A stretch of 64,000 bases of DNA. Origin: Amycolatopsis thermoflava N1165. GTDB taxonomy: Bacteria; Actinomycetota; Actinomycetes; Mycobacteriales; Pseudonocardiaceae. A program made the position numbers and the translations under genes. Positions within the stretch are counted from its first letter, which is position 1. Every line of letters starts with the position of its first letter. The DNA is taken from positions 2,951,560-3,015,559 of the forward strand of contig NZ_KI421511.1 in the NCBI RefSeq assembly GCF_000473265.1, given 5' to 3'. Of this stretch, positions 55,308 to 63,454 are shown piece after piece. The notes under the pieces are model-generated. The model was given only the letters and a program-made list of their open reading frames with translations, had not been told where the DNA came from and did not search any database.

Positions 55308-55570
55308 CAGGCGTCCGCGGTGGACACCAGCCGGGACAGCTCGGCGAGCGTCGCGTCGGCGTTGTCCCCTTCGGCGGTGATCACGACCTCCTCGCCGTGC
55401 CCGATCGCCAGGCCCAGCACCGAAAGCATGCTGCGGGCGTCGACGGGTTCGGCGCCCGGCCGCGCGATCGAGACCGGTCCGCCGTGCCGGGCCGCGGCCT
55501 TGACGAACTGGCTCGCGGGGCGGGCGTGCAGGCCGACCGGCGAGGCGATCCGGACTTTGATCTCAGGCAT
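55307..55570 (-). CDS. ptsH: PTS phosphocarrier protein HPr
   Basis: This 87-residue HPr has the phosphorylation site His15 in GLHARPAS and a region around Ser46-like DARSMLSVLGL, the normal HPr layout. It carries phosphate from EI to the IIA domain. It is the first gene of the leftward HPr-SorC-EI unit and is divergent from srlA with a 127-bp gap holding one operator copy. Confidence 0.95.
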   Translation of the reverse strand: MPEIKVRIASPVGLHARPASQFVKAAARHGGPVSIARPGAEPVDARSMLSVLGLAIGHGEEVVITAEGDNADATLAELSRLVSTADA

Positions 55571-55647
55571 GTCGCTCCTTCGCGTTGGGGGTTGTGACCC
55601 GCTGGACCGGCATGTTACACACATCACTGTCAAACGTGAAGAAGCTT

Positions 55648-55661
55648 TGCACTTATGTGCA
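55648..55661. promoter_or_regulatory. SorC-type operator copy 1 (TGCAC-TTAT-GTGCA)
   Basis: A perfect-arm palindrome followed by GAC lies in the divergent HPr/srlA promoter. The same 14-mer design followed by GAC recurs at 58193 and 58275. It would let one protein control both directions. Confidence 0.75.
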
Positions 55662-55697
55662 GACACGTTTGTTCAGGGGGCCGACAAGGAGGAAAAT

Positions 55698-56333
55698 ATG
55701 GAGGAGCTTGCTGTAATGGCGCAGCAGGCGGACACCGGGTCCAGTTCCGGTCCCCTCGGTGTCCTCGAGTGGCTCGGCAGCCACTTCATCGGGCTGTTCA
55801 ACGCCTCCGGCGAGCAGTTCGTGAGCCTGGTGACCGGCATTCTGCCCACCCTGATCGTCCTGCTGACCGCGATGTACGCGATCACGACGTTCATCGGCGA
55901 GCAGCGCGTCACCAGAGCCGTCCGGTGGTCGGCGCGGTGGTGGATCACCCGCTACACGATCATGCCGGTCCTGGCGGTGCTCATGCTGACCAACCCGATG
56001 GCCTACTCGTTCGGCCGGTTCCTGCCGGAGCGGCACAAGCCGGCGTTCTACGACTCCGCCGTGTCGTTCGTGCACCCGGTGACGACGTTCTTCCCCTACG
56101 CCAACGCCGGCGAGCTGTTCGTCTGGCTGGGCGTGGCCAACGGCGTGGCCCAGCTCGGGCAGTCGACGGTGCCGCTGGCGCTGCGGTACTTCCTGGTCGG
56201 CATCGTGGTGATCTTCATCCGCGGCGTGGTCACCGAGCGGATCACCGCGTTCATGATCAAGCGGACCGGGCGGACCGAGGTGTTCGCGGACTTCGACCGG
56301 CAGTTCGAGGCGGCCAAGGCGGGTGCGAAATGA
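55698..56333 (+). CDS. srlA: PTS glucitol/sorbitol-type transporter subunit IIC
   Basis: This 211-residue membrane protein of the SrlA family has LVTGILPTLIVLLTAMYAI near 42, MLTNPMAYSFGRFLPE near 98 and VWLGVANGVAQLG near 136. It forms the transmembrane pathway with the IIBC subunit. AAGGAGG lies before the ATG. First gene of the rightward transport operon. SrlA-type systems carry polyols; the family alone does not fix the substrate. Confidence 0.93.
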   Translation: MEELAVMAQQADTGSSSGPLGVLEWLGSHFIGLFNASGEQFVSLVTGILPTLIVLLTAMYAITTFIGEQRVTRAVRWSARWWITRYTIMPVLAVLMLTNPMAYSFGRFLPERHKPAFYDSAVSFVHPVTTFFPYANAGELFVWLGVANGVAQLGQSTVPLALRYFLVGIVVIFIRGVVTERITAFMIKRTGRTEVFADFDRQFEAAKAGAK

Positions 56334-57355
56334 CCGAAACCCACACCACCCGCGCGGTGTTCGTCCGCCCCGGCGAAGGCGGCTGGGGCAAGGGCCTGCT
56401 GCTGCGGGTCGACGGCAAGCGCGACAAGGTCCTGTCCGTGACCGGCGGAGGCATCCACCCGGTGGCCGCGCGGATCGCCGAGCTCACCGGCGCCGAGGCG
56501 GTGGACGGGTTCCACACCTCGGTGCCGGACGACGAGGTGGTCGCCGCGGTGATCAACTGCGGTGGCACCGCCCGGATCGGCGTCTACCCGCGCAAGGGAC
56601 TGCCCACTGTGGACGTCTACCCCGGCGCGCCGGGCGGGCCGCTGGCGAAGTTCATCACCGAGGAACTGTTCGTCTCCGCCGTCGGCGTCAAGGAAGTGAC
56701 CGCGGCGGACAGCGAGACGGGCACCGCGCCGCCGAAGGTGCCGCCGCGGGAGGAACGCCCGTCGGCCCGGGACGTCGCGGCGACGGTCACCGGCGGGCAG
56801 TCCACGGGGTTCGGGCGCGCGTTCGACTCGGTGTCCGGGGTGTTCGTGAAGTTCGGCTCGGGCGTCGGCTCGTTCGTGAACACGATGCTGGCCTCGGGCA
56901 GGCAGACCGTCGAGCTGACGCTCACCACGATCCTGCCGTTCATGGCCTACGTCAGCTTGCTGCTGGGCATCGTGAACTACACCGGGATCGCGCGCGGGAT
57001 CGCGAACGTGCTGTCCCCGATCGCGAGCAACCCGCTCGGTCTGGTCGTGATCTCGCTCGTGGTGTCGCTGCCGTTCCTGTCCCCCATCCTCGGGCCGGGC
57101 GCGGCGATCGCACAGGTGGTCGGCACGCTGATGGGCAGCCAGATCGCGATCGGCGCGCTGCCCGTGCAGTACGCGCTGCCGACGTTGTTCGCGATCAACG
57201 GGCAGGTGGGCTGCGACTTCATCCCGGTCGGCCTCGCCCTCGGCGAGGCGAAACCCGAGACCGTCGCGGTCGGCACCCCCGCGGTGCTGATCAGCCGGTT
57301 GATCACGGCGCCGCTGGCGGTCATCATCGCCTGGGGCGCGAGCTTCGGACTGTGA
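56330..57355 (+). CDS. srlE: PTS glucitol/sorbitol-type transporter subunit IIBC
   Basis: This 341-residue SrlE-type subunit has an N-terminal IIB domain with the phospho-cysteine candidate in INCGGTARIGVYP (about 78-90). After a linker (about 120-160), the membrane domain has TILPFMAYVSLLLGIV and FLSPILGPGAAIAQVVG. It transfers phosphate from IIA to the incoming polyol. The ATG overlaps the srlA stop (ATGA). Confidence 0.93.
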   Translation: MTETHTTRAVFVRPGEGGWGKGLLLRVDGKRDKVLSVTGGGIHPVAARIAELTGAEAVDGFHTSVPDDEVVAAVINCGGTARIGVYPRKGLPTVDVYPGAPGGPLAKFITEELFVSAVGVKEVTAADSETGTAPPKVPPREERPSARDVAATVTGGQSTGFGRAFDSVSGVFVKFGSGVGSFVNTMLASGRQTVELTLTTILPFMAYVSLLLGIVNYTGIARGIANVLSPIASNPLGLVVISLVVSLPFLSPILGPGAAIAQVVGTLMGSQIAIGALPVQYALPTLFAINGQVGCDFIPVGLALGEAKPETVAVGTPAVLISRLITAPLAVIIAWGASFGL

Positions 57356-57365
57356 GGTGTCGACG

Positions 57366-57743
57366 ATGACGGTGTACTACGAGAGCACGATCCTGCGGGC
57401 CGGCGAGGAGGCGCAGGACATGGTGGACGGCGGGGTGGTGATCCTCTACGCCGATCCGATCCCGGACGCGCTGGAAAGCGTCAGCGTCGTGCATTCCCCT
57501 GCCGCGAAGCCGGAACGGGAGGTGCGCGTCGGCGACATCTTCCGGCTCGGCGACGCGGAAATCGAACTGACCGCGGTCGGCGAGCGCGCCCACGAGAACC
57601 TGCAGACGCTGGGGCACATCGTGGTCTACCTCAACCCGGACGAGGGCACCACACTGCTGCCCGGCGCGGTGCACGGCCGGGGAACGGTGTCACTGCCTGC
57701 CGCCGGGGCGACGCTGACGCTCAGCGGCGGGAGCACGACGTGA
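57366..57743 (+). CDS. srlB: PTS glucitol/sorbitol-type IIA component
   Basis: This 125-residue SrlB-type IIA has VYYESTILRAGEEA at the start, the His-containing SVVHSPAAKPEREV near 40 and LGHIVVYLNPDE near 83. It relays phosphate from HPr to IIB. The ATG follows GAGGTG at good spacing; a GTG 9 bp upstream is an alternative. It overlaps the GutM start (GTGA). Confidence 0.92.
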   Translation: MTVYYESTILRAGEEAQDMVDGGVVILYADPIPDALESVSVVHSPAAKPEREVRVGDIFRLGDAEIELTAVGERAHENLQTLGHIVVYLNPDEGTTLLPGAVHGRGTVSLPAAGATLTLSGGSTT

Positions 57744-58129
57744 CCTGGCAGGCCGCCGCGATCCTGGTCGCCGGGTTCGTGGTGGCCGGCTACTTCAGCT
57801 ACCGGCAGCACCTGCGGTACGCGCGGGTGGTCAACCAGGTCGCGGCGGAGGAGAACCGCGGCGGCGTGCTGCTGGTGACCGGGCGGGCCAAGGGCAAGCT
57901 GCGTGGCGCGGTGGTGCTGCTGGTGGTCGACCGGCGGCGGAACGCGGTCACCAGGGCACTGGCCATGGAGGGCGCGTCGGTGTTCGCCCGGTTCCGGGAA
58001 CGCCCGGAGCTGACCGGGCCGCTCGGCACGCTCACCGAGCGGGCGCCGTCGAAGGCCGTGGCCAAGGCCGCCGCCGACGCGATGACGATGGTGTCCCGGC
58101 TGACCGCGGGACAACGCGCGGCCGCCTGA
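57740..58129 (+). CDS. gutM: GutM-like glucitol operon activator protein
   Basis: This 129-residue protein has one N-terminal membrane helix (WQAAAILVAGFVVAGYFSY) and the GutM features RGGVLLVTGRAKGKLRG and VVDRRRN. In enteric bacteria GutM helps activate the glucitol operon. It is tightly coupled to srlB (GTGA) and ends the transport operon just before a terminator. Its role here is inferred from family and position. Confidence 0.87.
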   Translation: MTWQAAAILVAGFVVAGYFSYRQHLRYARVVNQVAAEENRGGVLLVTGRAKGKLRGAVVLLVVDRRRNAVTRALAMEGASVFARFRERPELTGPLGTLTERAPSKAVAKAAADAMTMVSRLTAGQRAAA

Positions 58130-58145
58130 ATTCCCGGCGCGGAAC

Positions 58146-58179
58146 GGGGCCGGCTTCCTTACGGGAGCCGGCCCCTTTT
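58146..58179 (+). terminator. Rho-independent terminator after gutM
   Basis: A perfect 10-bp stem GGGGCCGGCT/AGCCGGCCCC with a 10-base loop is followed by TTTT. It is the clearest intrinsic terminator in the window and separates the transport operon from the catabolic operon. Confidence 0.9.
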
Positions 58180-58192
58180 CCATTCCTCGTTG

Positions 58193-58206
58193 TGCACAAA
58201 TGTGCA
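58193..58206. promoter_or_regulatory. SorC-type operator copy 2 (TGCAC-AAAT-GTGCA)
   Basis: A perfect palindrome followed by GAC lies just after the terminator and about 100 bp before the DRL-family gene. It matches copies 1 and 3. Confidence 0.8.
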
Positions 58207-58274
58207 GACAACGTGAAGGGTTGTGCTGGTTATCGCCTGCGTGGTACCAAGAAATCACTGAAGTGCATATGACG

Positions 58275-58288
58275 TGCACATTTGTGCA
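58275..58288. promoter_or_regulatory. SorC-type operator copy 3 (TGCAC-ATTT-GTGCA)
   Basis: A perfect palindrome followed by GAC ends 18 bp before the DRL-family start codon and 82 bp from copy 2, so a repressor bound here would block early transcription. The 82-bp interval is close to eight helical turns, which could allow looping. Confidence 0.8.
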
Positions 58289-58306
58289 GACGGGGAAGGT
58301 GTCGAG

Positions 58307-59608
58307 ATGAGCTACGCCGATCGGCTGCGAGCCCGCGAACGCGAAGTGGGCCGTCCGGTCCGCATCGGACTGGTGGGCGCCGGCCAGATGGGGCTGGGTT
58401 TCGTCGTGCAGGCCGCCCGGATCGACGGCATGGAGGTCGCCGCGATCGCCGACATCGCCCCGGAGCGCGGGGTGCGGGCCTTCGAGCGGGCCGGGCGCGC
58501 GGACGTCCGGACCGACGGGGACCTGGCGGCCGCGGTGGAACTGGGCCAGGCGGTCGTGGTGGACGACGCGCTGGCGCTGACCCGCCTGCCGGTCGACGTG
58601 ATCGTGGACGCCAGCGGCGTGCCCGAGGTCGGCGCCCGGGTCGCGTTCGCCGGGCTGCTGGCGGGCAAGGACATCGCGCTGCTCAACGTGGAATGCGACG
58701 TCACGGTCGGCCTCCTGCTGTCGAAGGTGGCCGCCGGACTCGGCCGCGTCTACACGGTGTGCCGCGGCGACGAACCCGTGGAGTGCAAGGCGCTCGTCGA
58801 CTACGTCCGCGACATCGGTTTCGCGGTCGTGTGCGCCGGGAAGGGCAAGAACAACCCGCTCGACCCGGCAGCCACCCCGGATTCGGTCGCGGCGGAGGCC
58901 GCCGCGAAGGGCATGAACCCGCACATGCTCGCCAGCTTCGTGGACGGCTCGAAGACCATGATCGAGATGGCCGCCCTCGCCAACGGCGCCGGCCTGCAGG
59001 TGAGCCGCCGCGGCATGACCGGCCCCTACTCCACTGTGGACGATCTGAACCGGATCTTCCGCCCCGCGGCCGACGGCGGTCAGCTGCCGGAACCCGGCGT
59101 GGTCGACTACTGCACGGGGCCGGTCGCGCCGGGCGTGTTCGTCGTCGGCCACAGCGACGACCCGGTGGTCGTCGAGGAAATGGCCTACCTGGGCATGGGT
59201 CCCGGCCCGTACTACACCTTCTACCGGCCCTACCACCTGGCGAGCGTCGAAGCGCCGCTGTCCGTCGCGCAGGCCGTGCTCGACCGCACCCCCAGCCTCG
59301 CGCCGGTCGCGTGGAACGCGGAGGTGCTGGCGGTGGCGAAGCGGGACCTGGCGAAGGGCGAACTGGTCGACGGCATCGGCGGTGAGACCGTCTACGGCGT
59401 CACCGACTCCGCCGAGGCGGCCCGCGCGGGCGGCCACGTGCCGCTCGGCCTGGTCAGCGGCGCCCGCGTACTGCGCGACGTGCCCGCAGGCACGGTGCTG
59501 ACCGCCGCGGACGTCGCCGTCGACGAGACCACCACGATCGCGTCCCTGCGGCGCCTGCAGGACCGGCTCCTGCAGGGCGAGCCGGTGCGGGACCTGGTTC
59601 CGGCGTGA
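58307..59608 (+). CDS. SAF-domain NAD(P)-dependent oxidoreductase, DRL (DXR-like) family
   Basis: This 433-residue oxidoreductase has a Rossmann N-terminus (GLVGAGQMG at 21-29), [17 protein letters not shown] (about 177-192), [16 protein letters not shown] (about 211-226), GVVDY and [15 protein letters not shown] (about 301-315), and a C-terminal SAF domain (about 340-405). These blocks match the family of Brucella DRL, an alternative 1-deoxyxylulose-5-phosphate reductoisomerase related to homoserine dehydrogenase. Paralogues have other or unknown roles. GGGGAAGGTG lies before the ATG. With a polyol PTS upstream and IspD downstream, the oxidative direction (methylerythritol phosphate to DXP) is an attractive inference. 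Confidence 0.82.
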   Translation: MSYADRLRAREREVGRPVRIGLVGAGQMGLGFVVQAARIDGMEVAAIADIAPERGVRAFERAGRADVRTDGDLAAAVELGQAVVVDDALALTRLPVDVIVDASGVPEVGARVAFAGLLAGKDIALLNVECDVTVGLLLSKVAAGLGRVYTVCRGDEPVECKALVDYVRDIGFAVVCAGKGKNNPLDPAATPDSVAAEAAAKGMNPHMLASFVDGSKTMIEMAALANGAGLQVSRRGMTGPYSTVDDLNRIFRPAADGGQLPEPGVVDYCTGPVAPGVFVVGHSDDPVVVEEMAYLGMGPGPYYTFYRPYHLASVEAPLSVAQAVLDRTPSLAPVAWNAEVLAVAKRDLAKGELVDGIGGETVYGVTDSAEAARAGGHVPLGLVSGARVLRDVPAGTVLTAADVAVDETTTIASLRRLQDRLLQGEPVRDLVPA

Positions 59609-59619
59609 AGGGGACGACG

Positions 59620-60582
59620 ATGGATCTGATCGGCGACGCCGGACCGGCCCGCGAGGCGCTGCTCACCATGTGGACGATCCGGCGCTTCGAGGAAGCGGTG
59701 GACGACCTGTTCGCGCGCGGGCTCATGCACGGCACCATGCACCTGTCGATCGGGCAGGAAGCGGTGCCGGTGGGCGCCTGCCTGGCACTGTCCGAAGGGG
59801 ACTACATCACCTCCACCCACCGCGGTCACGGGCACTGCATCGCCAAGGGCGCGCGGCTGGACGAGATGATGGCCGAGCTGCTGGCGAAGGAGACCGGCTA
59901 CTGCCGCGGCCGGGGCGGGTCGATGCACATCGCCGACGTGGCGACGGGCAACCTCGGCGCGAACGGCATCGTCGCGGGCGGCGTGCCGATCGCCGCGGGC
60001 GCGGGGCTGGCGGTGCGGATGCGCGGCGGGCAGGAGGTCGTGGTCAGCTTCTTCGGCGACGGCGCGGTCAACGAAGGCGCCTGGCACGAAGGCGTCAACC
60101 TGGCCGCGGTCTGGGACCTGCCGGTGGTGTTCGTGTGCGAGAACAACCACTACGGGATGTCGATGTCGGTGAGCCGCGCGTTCCGGGTCAAACAGCTGTC
60201 CGAACGCGCCGCCGCCTACGGCATTCCCGGCGTGACGGTCGACGGCAACGACCCGCAGGCGGTGCACGACGCGGTGGCCGACGCGGTGGCGCGCGCCCGC
60301 GCGGGCGAGGGCCCGACGCTGGTCGAAGCCATGACCTACCGCTGGAAGGGCCACTCCAAGAGCGACAAGAACCTCTACCGCACCCGCGAAGAGATCGAGC
60401 AGTGGCGGGAACGCGACCCGATCGCCCGGTTCGAGCAACGGGTGGCGAACACGCTGGGAGACCAGGAGATCCAGGCCTGCCGGGACGAAGCCCGCGAGCG
60501 GGTGCGGGCGGCGATCCGCGCCGCCAACGCCGCGCCGGACGCCTCGGCGGAGTCGTTGACCGAGGCGGTGTACGCGAAATGA
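59620..60582 (+). CDS. TPP-dependent dehydrogenase E1 alpha subunit (AcoA/PdhA-like)
   Basis: This 320-residue E1alpha has [15 protein letters not shown] near 45, the TPP motif beginning [15 protein letters not shown] (about 149-163) and ending ENNHYGMS, and the phosphorylation-loop-like [10 protein letters not shown]. Its length and motifs fit acetoin dehydrogenase or short pyruvate dehydrogenase E1alpha. It forms the active site with E1beta, encoded in 4-bp overlap. In context it may decarboxylate nothing and instead cleave an acyloin-type 1-deoxy-ketose phosphate, as acetoin dehydrogenase cleaves acetoin. Confidence 0.9.
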   Translation: MDLIGDAGPAREALLTMWTIRRFEEAVDDLFARGLMHGTMHLSIGQEAVPVGACLALSEGDYITSTHRGHGHCIAKGARLDEMMAELLAKETGYCRGRGGSMHIADVATGNLGANGIVAGGVPIAAGAGLAVRMRGGQEVVVSFFGDGAVNEGAWHEGVNLAAVWDLPVVFVCENNHYGMSMSVSRAFRVKQLSERAAAYGIPGVTVDGNDPQAVHDAVADAVARARAGEGPTLVEAMTYRWKGHSKSDKNLYRTREEIEQWRERDPIARFEQRVANTLGDQEIQACRDEARERVRAAIRAANAAPDASAESLTEAVYAK

Positions 60583-61583
60583 CCGCGGTGGCGGAACAGA
60601 CCCGCACCCTCACCTACGCCGAGGCCGTGCGCGAGGCGCTGGCCCAGGCGATGACCGCCGACGAGCGGGTGTTCCTGCTCGGCGAGGACGTCGGCACGTA
60701 CGGCGGCGCCTTCGGCGTCACCGGCGACCTGGTGCACCGCTTCGGCGAGGAACGGATCCGGGACACCCCGATCAGCGAGCTGGGCATCGTGGGCGCGGCG
60801 GTGGGGGCCGCGCTCGCCGGGATGCGGCCGGTGGTGGAGATCCAGTTCTCCGACTTCACCGCGCAGGCCATGGACCAGATCGTCAACCAGGCCGCGAAGA
60901 TCCACTTCATGCTGGGCGGCGCGGCGACCGTGCCGATGGTGCTGCGCGCGCCCACCGGTTCCGGCACCGGCGCCGCCGCGCAGCACTCGCAGAGCCTGGA
61001 GGCGTGGTTCGCGCACGTGCCCGGGCTGAAGGTGGTCATGCCGGCCACCCCGGCCGACGCGAAAACCCTGCTGCTCGCGGCGATCGAGGATCCGAACCCG
61101 GTGATCGTGCTGGAGCACAAGCTGCTCTACAAGCAGAGCGGCCCGGTGCCCGAGGCGGCCACGCCCGCCCGGCTCGGTGAGGCGGCCGTGCGCCGGACCG
61201 GGGCCGACCTGACCATCGTGGCGACCGGCGTCATGGTGTCGCGTGCGTTGGAGGCGGCGGAACAGCTGGCCACGGACGGTGTCGAGGCGTCGGTGATCGA
61301 CCCGCGCACGCTCAAACCGCTCGACGCGCAGCCGATCGTGGACGACGTGATCCGCACCGGGCGCGCGTTGCTGGTGCAGGAAGCGCCGAAGACGGCCGGG
61401 TTCATGGCCGAGATCGCCGCGACCATCGGCGAGTCGCCCGCGTTCGGGCACCTGCGCGCGCCGATCGCCCGGCTGTGCGGGCTCGACGTGCCGATCCCGT
61501 ACGCGCCGCAACTGGAGCGGGCCGCGGTGCCGCAGGCCGGCGACATCGTGCGGGCAGCCGCGGACCTGGTGCGGAGGTGGTGA
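60579..61583 (+). CDS. TPP-dependent dehydrogenase E1 beta subunit (AcoB/PdhB-like)
   Basis: This 334-residue E1beta has [19 protein letters not shown] near 33, [15 protein letters not shown] near 61, [16 protein letters not shown] near 86, [18 protein letters not shown] and EHKLLYK. The pattern is that of the acetoin/branched-chain/pyruvate E1beta family. The ATG overlaps the E1alpha stop (ATGA), and its own stop overlaps the E2 start (TGATG). Confidence 0.92.
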   Translation: MTAVAEQTRTLTYAEAVREALAQAMTADERVFLLGEDVGTYGGAFGVTGDLVHRFGEERIRDTPISELGIVGAAVGAALAGMRPVVEIQFSDFTAQAMDQIVNQAAKIHFMLGGAATVPMVLRAPTGSGTGAAAQHSQSLEAWFAHVPGLKVVMPATPADAKTLLLAAIEDPNPVIVLEHKLLYKQSGPVPEAATPARLGEAAVRRTGADLTIVATGVMVSRALEAAEQLATDGVEASVIDPRTLKPLDAQPIVDDVIRTGRALLVQEAPKTAGFMAEIAATIGESPAFGHLRAPIARLCGLDVPIPYAPQLERAAVPQAGDIVRAAADLVRRW

Positions 61584-62722
61584 TGCAGGAAGCGCCGCTG
61601 GTCATGCCGAAGATGTCGATGACCATGACCGAGGGCACGCTGGTGACCTGGCACAAGTCCGAAGGGGACGAGGTCCGCGCGGGCGAGGTCGTGTGCGAGG
61701 TGGCCACCGACAAGGTCGACATGGAGGTCGAGGCGCCCGCCGACGGCACCCTCGCCCGGATCGTCGCGCAGCCGGACGACGTGGTCGCCGTCGGCGAGCC
61801 GATCGCCTACCTGACCACCGCGGCCGAGGATCTGCTGGCGGGCCTGTTCGACGGTCCCGCACCGGAGCCTGCGCCGCAGCCGGAGCGGGAGCGGGAACCC
61901 GAGCCCGTGCCCGCGGCGCCGGCGCCGGTTGCGGCCCAACCCGGACCCGCGCCCGCGGCGCCGGCTGCGGCCGAGCCCGAGCCCGTGCCCGCGGCGCCGG
62001 CAGGGGTCGCGGCCGTGCCCGCCGCCCGGCGGGCCGCGGCCGAACGCGGCATCGACCTGGCCACGATCACGCCCACCGGTCCCGCCGCCACCATCCGGCT
62101 CGCCGACCTGCCACCGCTGGAGGTGAAACCGCGGCGCAGCCCGCGCGCCGTGATCGCCCGGCGGATGTCCGCCAGCGCGCAGGTCCCCCAGTTCGTCGTC
62201 TACCGCGACCTCGAAGTGCCCGCGGGCGGCGACTGGACCACGGTGTTCCTGCGCGCCCTCGCGGGAGCGTTGCGCCGGCACCCCGAGCTGAACGCCGAAT
62301 GGGCCGACGGCGACGTGCGACGGCACGGCCACGTCGGGGTCGCGCTCGCCGTGGACACCGGGCGCGGGCTGCTCGCCCCGGTGCTGCGCGACCCCGATCT
62401 GGACGACGGGCTGGCCGGGCGCGTCCGCGATCTGGTCCGCCGCGCCCGCGCCGGGAAGCTCACGCTCGCCGAGATGTCCGGCGGCACCACCACGTTGTCC
62501 AACCTCGGCGGGTTCGCGGTGGACGCCTTCCACGCGCTGCTCAGCCCGCCGCAGGCGACGGCACTGGCCGTCGGGCGGGTGCAGGAGAAAGTGGTCCCGG
62601 TGCCCGGCGGCATCGGGCTGTCCCTGCGGTGCACGGTCGGTCTCACGGTCGACCACCGGGTCGGCGACGGCGCGGACGCCGCCCGGTTGCTGGCCTCGGT
62701 GCAGGAGCTGCTGACGTTATGA
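61583..62722 (+). CDS. Dihydrolipoamide acyltransferase E2 component
   Basis: This 379-residue E2 has one lipoyl domain with Lys44 in ATDKVDME. A Pro-Ala-Glu-rich linker (about 90-130) has imperfect repeats of PEPVPAAPA type. A peripheral subunit-binding domain (about 136-168, ARRAAAERGIDLATITPTG) follows, then a catalytic domain with TTTLSNLGGF and the active-site DHRVGDGAD. It transfers an acyl group from E1 to CoA and can dock an E3, but no E3 gene is local, so a shared lipoamide dehydrogenase is expected. It overlaps ispD by 4 bp. Confidence 0.92.
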   Translation: MQEAPLVMPKMSMTMTEGTLVTWHKSEGDEVRAGEVVCEVATDKVDMEVEAPADGTLARIVAQPDDVVAVGEPIAYLTTAAEDLLAGLFDGPAPEPAPQPEREREPEPVPAAPAPVAAQPGPAPAAPAAAEPEPVPAAPAGVAAVPAARRAAAERGIDLATITPTGPAATIRLADLPPLEVKPRRSPRAVIARRMSASAQVPQFVVYRDLEVPAGGDWTTVFLRALAGALRRHPELNAEWADGDVRRHGHVGVALAVDTGRGLLAPVLRDPDLDDGLAGRVRDLVRRARAGKLTLAEMSGGTTTLSNLGGFAVDAFHALLSPPQATALAVGRVQEKVVPVPGGIGLSLRCTVGLTVDHRVGDGADAARLLASVQELLTL

Positions 62723-63447
62723 TCGGCGGGATGGATCGACGTGCTCACGCCGCCGCGGTCGTGCTGGCCAGCGGGTCCGGGACCCGGGTCGGGGCCGACG
62801 TCAACAAGGTCTACCTGCCCCTGGCCGGACGGCGGCTGGTGTCCTGGTCGCTCGGCGCGTTCGCGCGGGTGCCCGGGATCGGTGTGCTCGTCCTGGTCAC
62901 CCGGCCGCAGGACCACGAGCTCGTCGAGTGGGTGCTGGAACGCGAGGTCGACGGCGCCGAGGTCGAGGTGGTGCACGGCGGCCGCAGCAGGCAGGAGTCC
63001 GAGCTGCGCGCGTTGCGGCACCTCGCCGAACGCATCGACAGCGGCGCGGTCGACACGGTGCTCCTGCACGACGGCGCCCGCCCGCTGGCCAGCCCGGCGC
63101 TGATCGCGGGAGTGCTGCAGGCGGCGCGGCGGCACGGCGGCGCGGTGCCCGGTCTCGCGGCCGACGACATCATGGCCGTCGCGGACGGCGGGCTGACGAA
63201 CCTGCCGCGGGGCACGGCGATCCGCGCCCAGACCCCGCAGGCGTTCCACGCCCGCCCGCTGCTGGACGCCTACGAAGAGGCCGCGCGGCAGCGGTTCGAG
63301 GGCACCGACACCTCGTCGGTGATGGAGCGCTTCTCCGGGCTGCCCATCCACTGGGTGGCCGGGGAACAGGAGAACATCAAGGTCACCTACGCACACGACC
63401 TGGTGATCGCCGAGCAGGTCCTGGCCTCGGCGAACTACCGGAGATGA
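62719..63447 (+). CDS. ispD: IspD-like 2-C-methyl-D-erythritol 4-phosphate cytidylyltransferase
   Basis: The 242-residue product has the CTP-binding loop VVLASGSGTRVGADVNK (about 14-30), DTVLLHDGARPL near 111-122, RAQTPQAFH near 170 and GTDTSSVMER. These are IspD hallmarks, including the Gly-rich loop Arg and Lys; related TarI/ribitol-phosphate cytidylyltransferases share the fold. It is coupled to the E2 gene (ATGA), so it is expressed with the catabolic operon, which is unusual for a housekeeping isoprenoid enzyme. It may be a paralogue for salvage or for a CDP-polyol. Confidence 0.88.
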   Translation: MIGGMDRRAHAAAVVLASGSGTRVGADVNKVYLPLAGRRLVSWSLGAFARVPGIGVLVLVTRPQDHELVEWVLEREVDGAEVEVVHGGRSRQESELRALRHLAERIDSGAVDTVLLHDGARPLASPALIAGVLQAARRHGGAVPGLAADDIMAVADGGLTNLPRGTAIRAQTPQAFHARPLLDAYEEAARQRFEGTDTSSVMERFSGLPIHWVAGEQENIKVTYAHDLVIAEQVLASANYRR

Positions 63448-63454
63448 GGCAGCG

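Noticed and set aside
52005..55697. Very long open reading frame on the plus strand upstream of srlA, opposite EI, SorC and HPr
   Set aside because: It is antisense to three well-recognised PTS genes, its translation is a low-complexity Arg/Pro/Gly-rich shadow, and srlA has its own strong ribosome site at 55698.
61850..62010. Tandem GC-rich repeat, candidate minisatellite
   Set aside because: The repeat units encode the Pro-Ala-Glu linker of the E2 acyltransferase and are explained by that protein feature.
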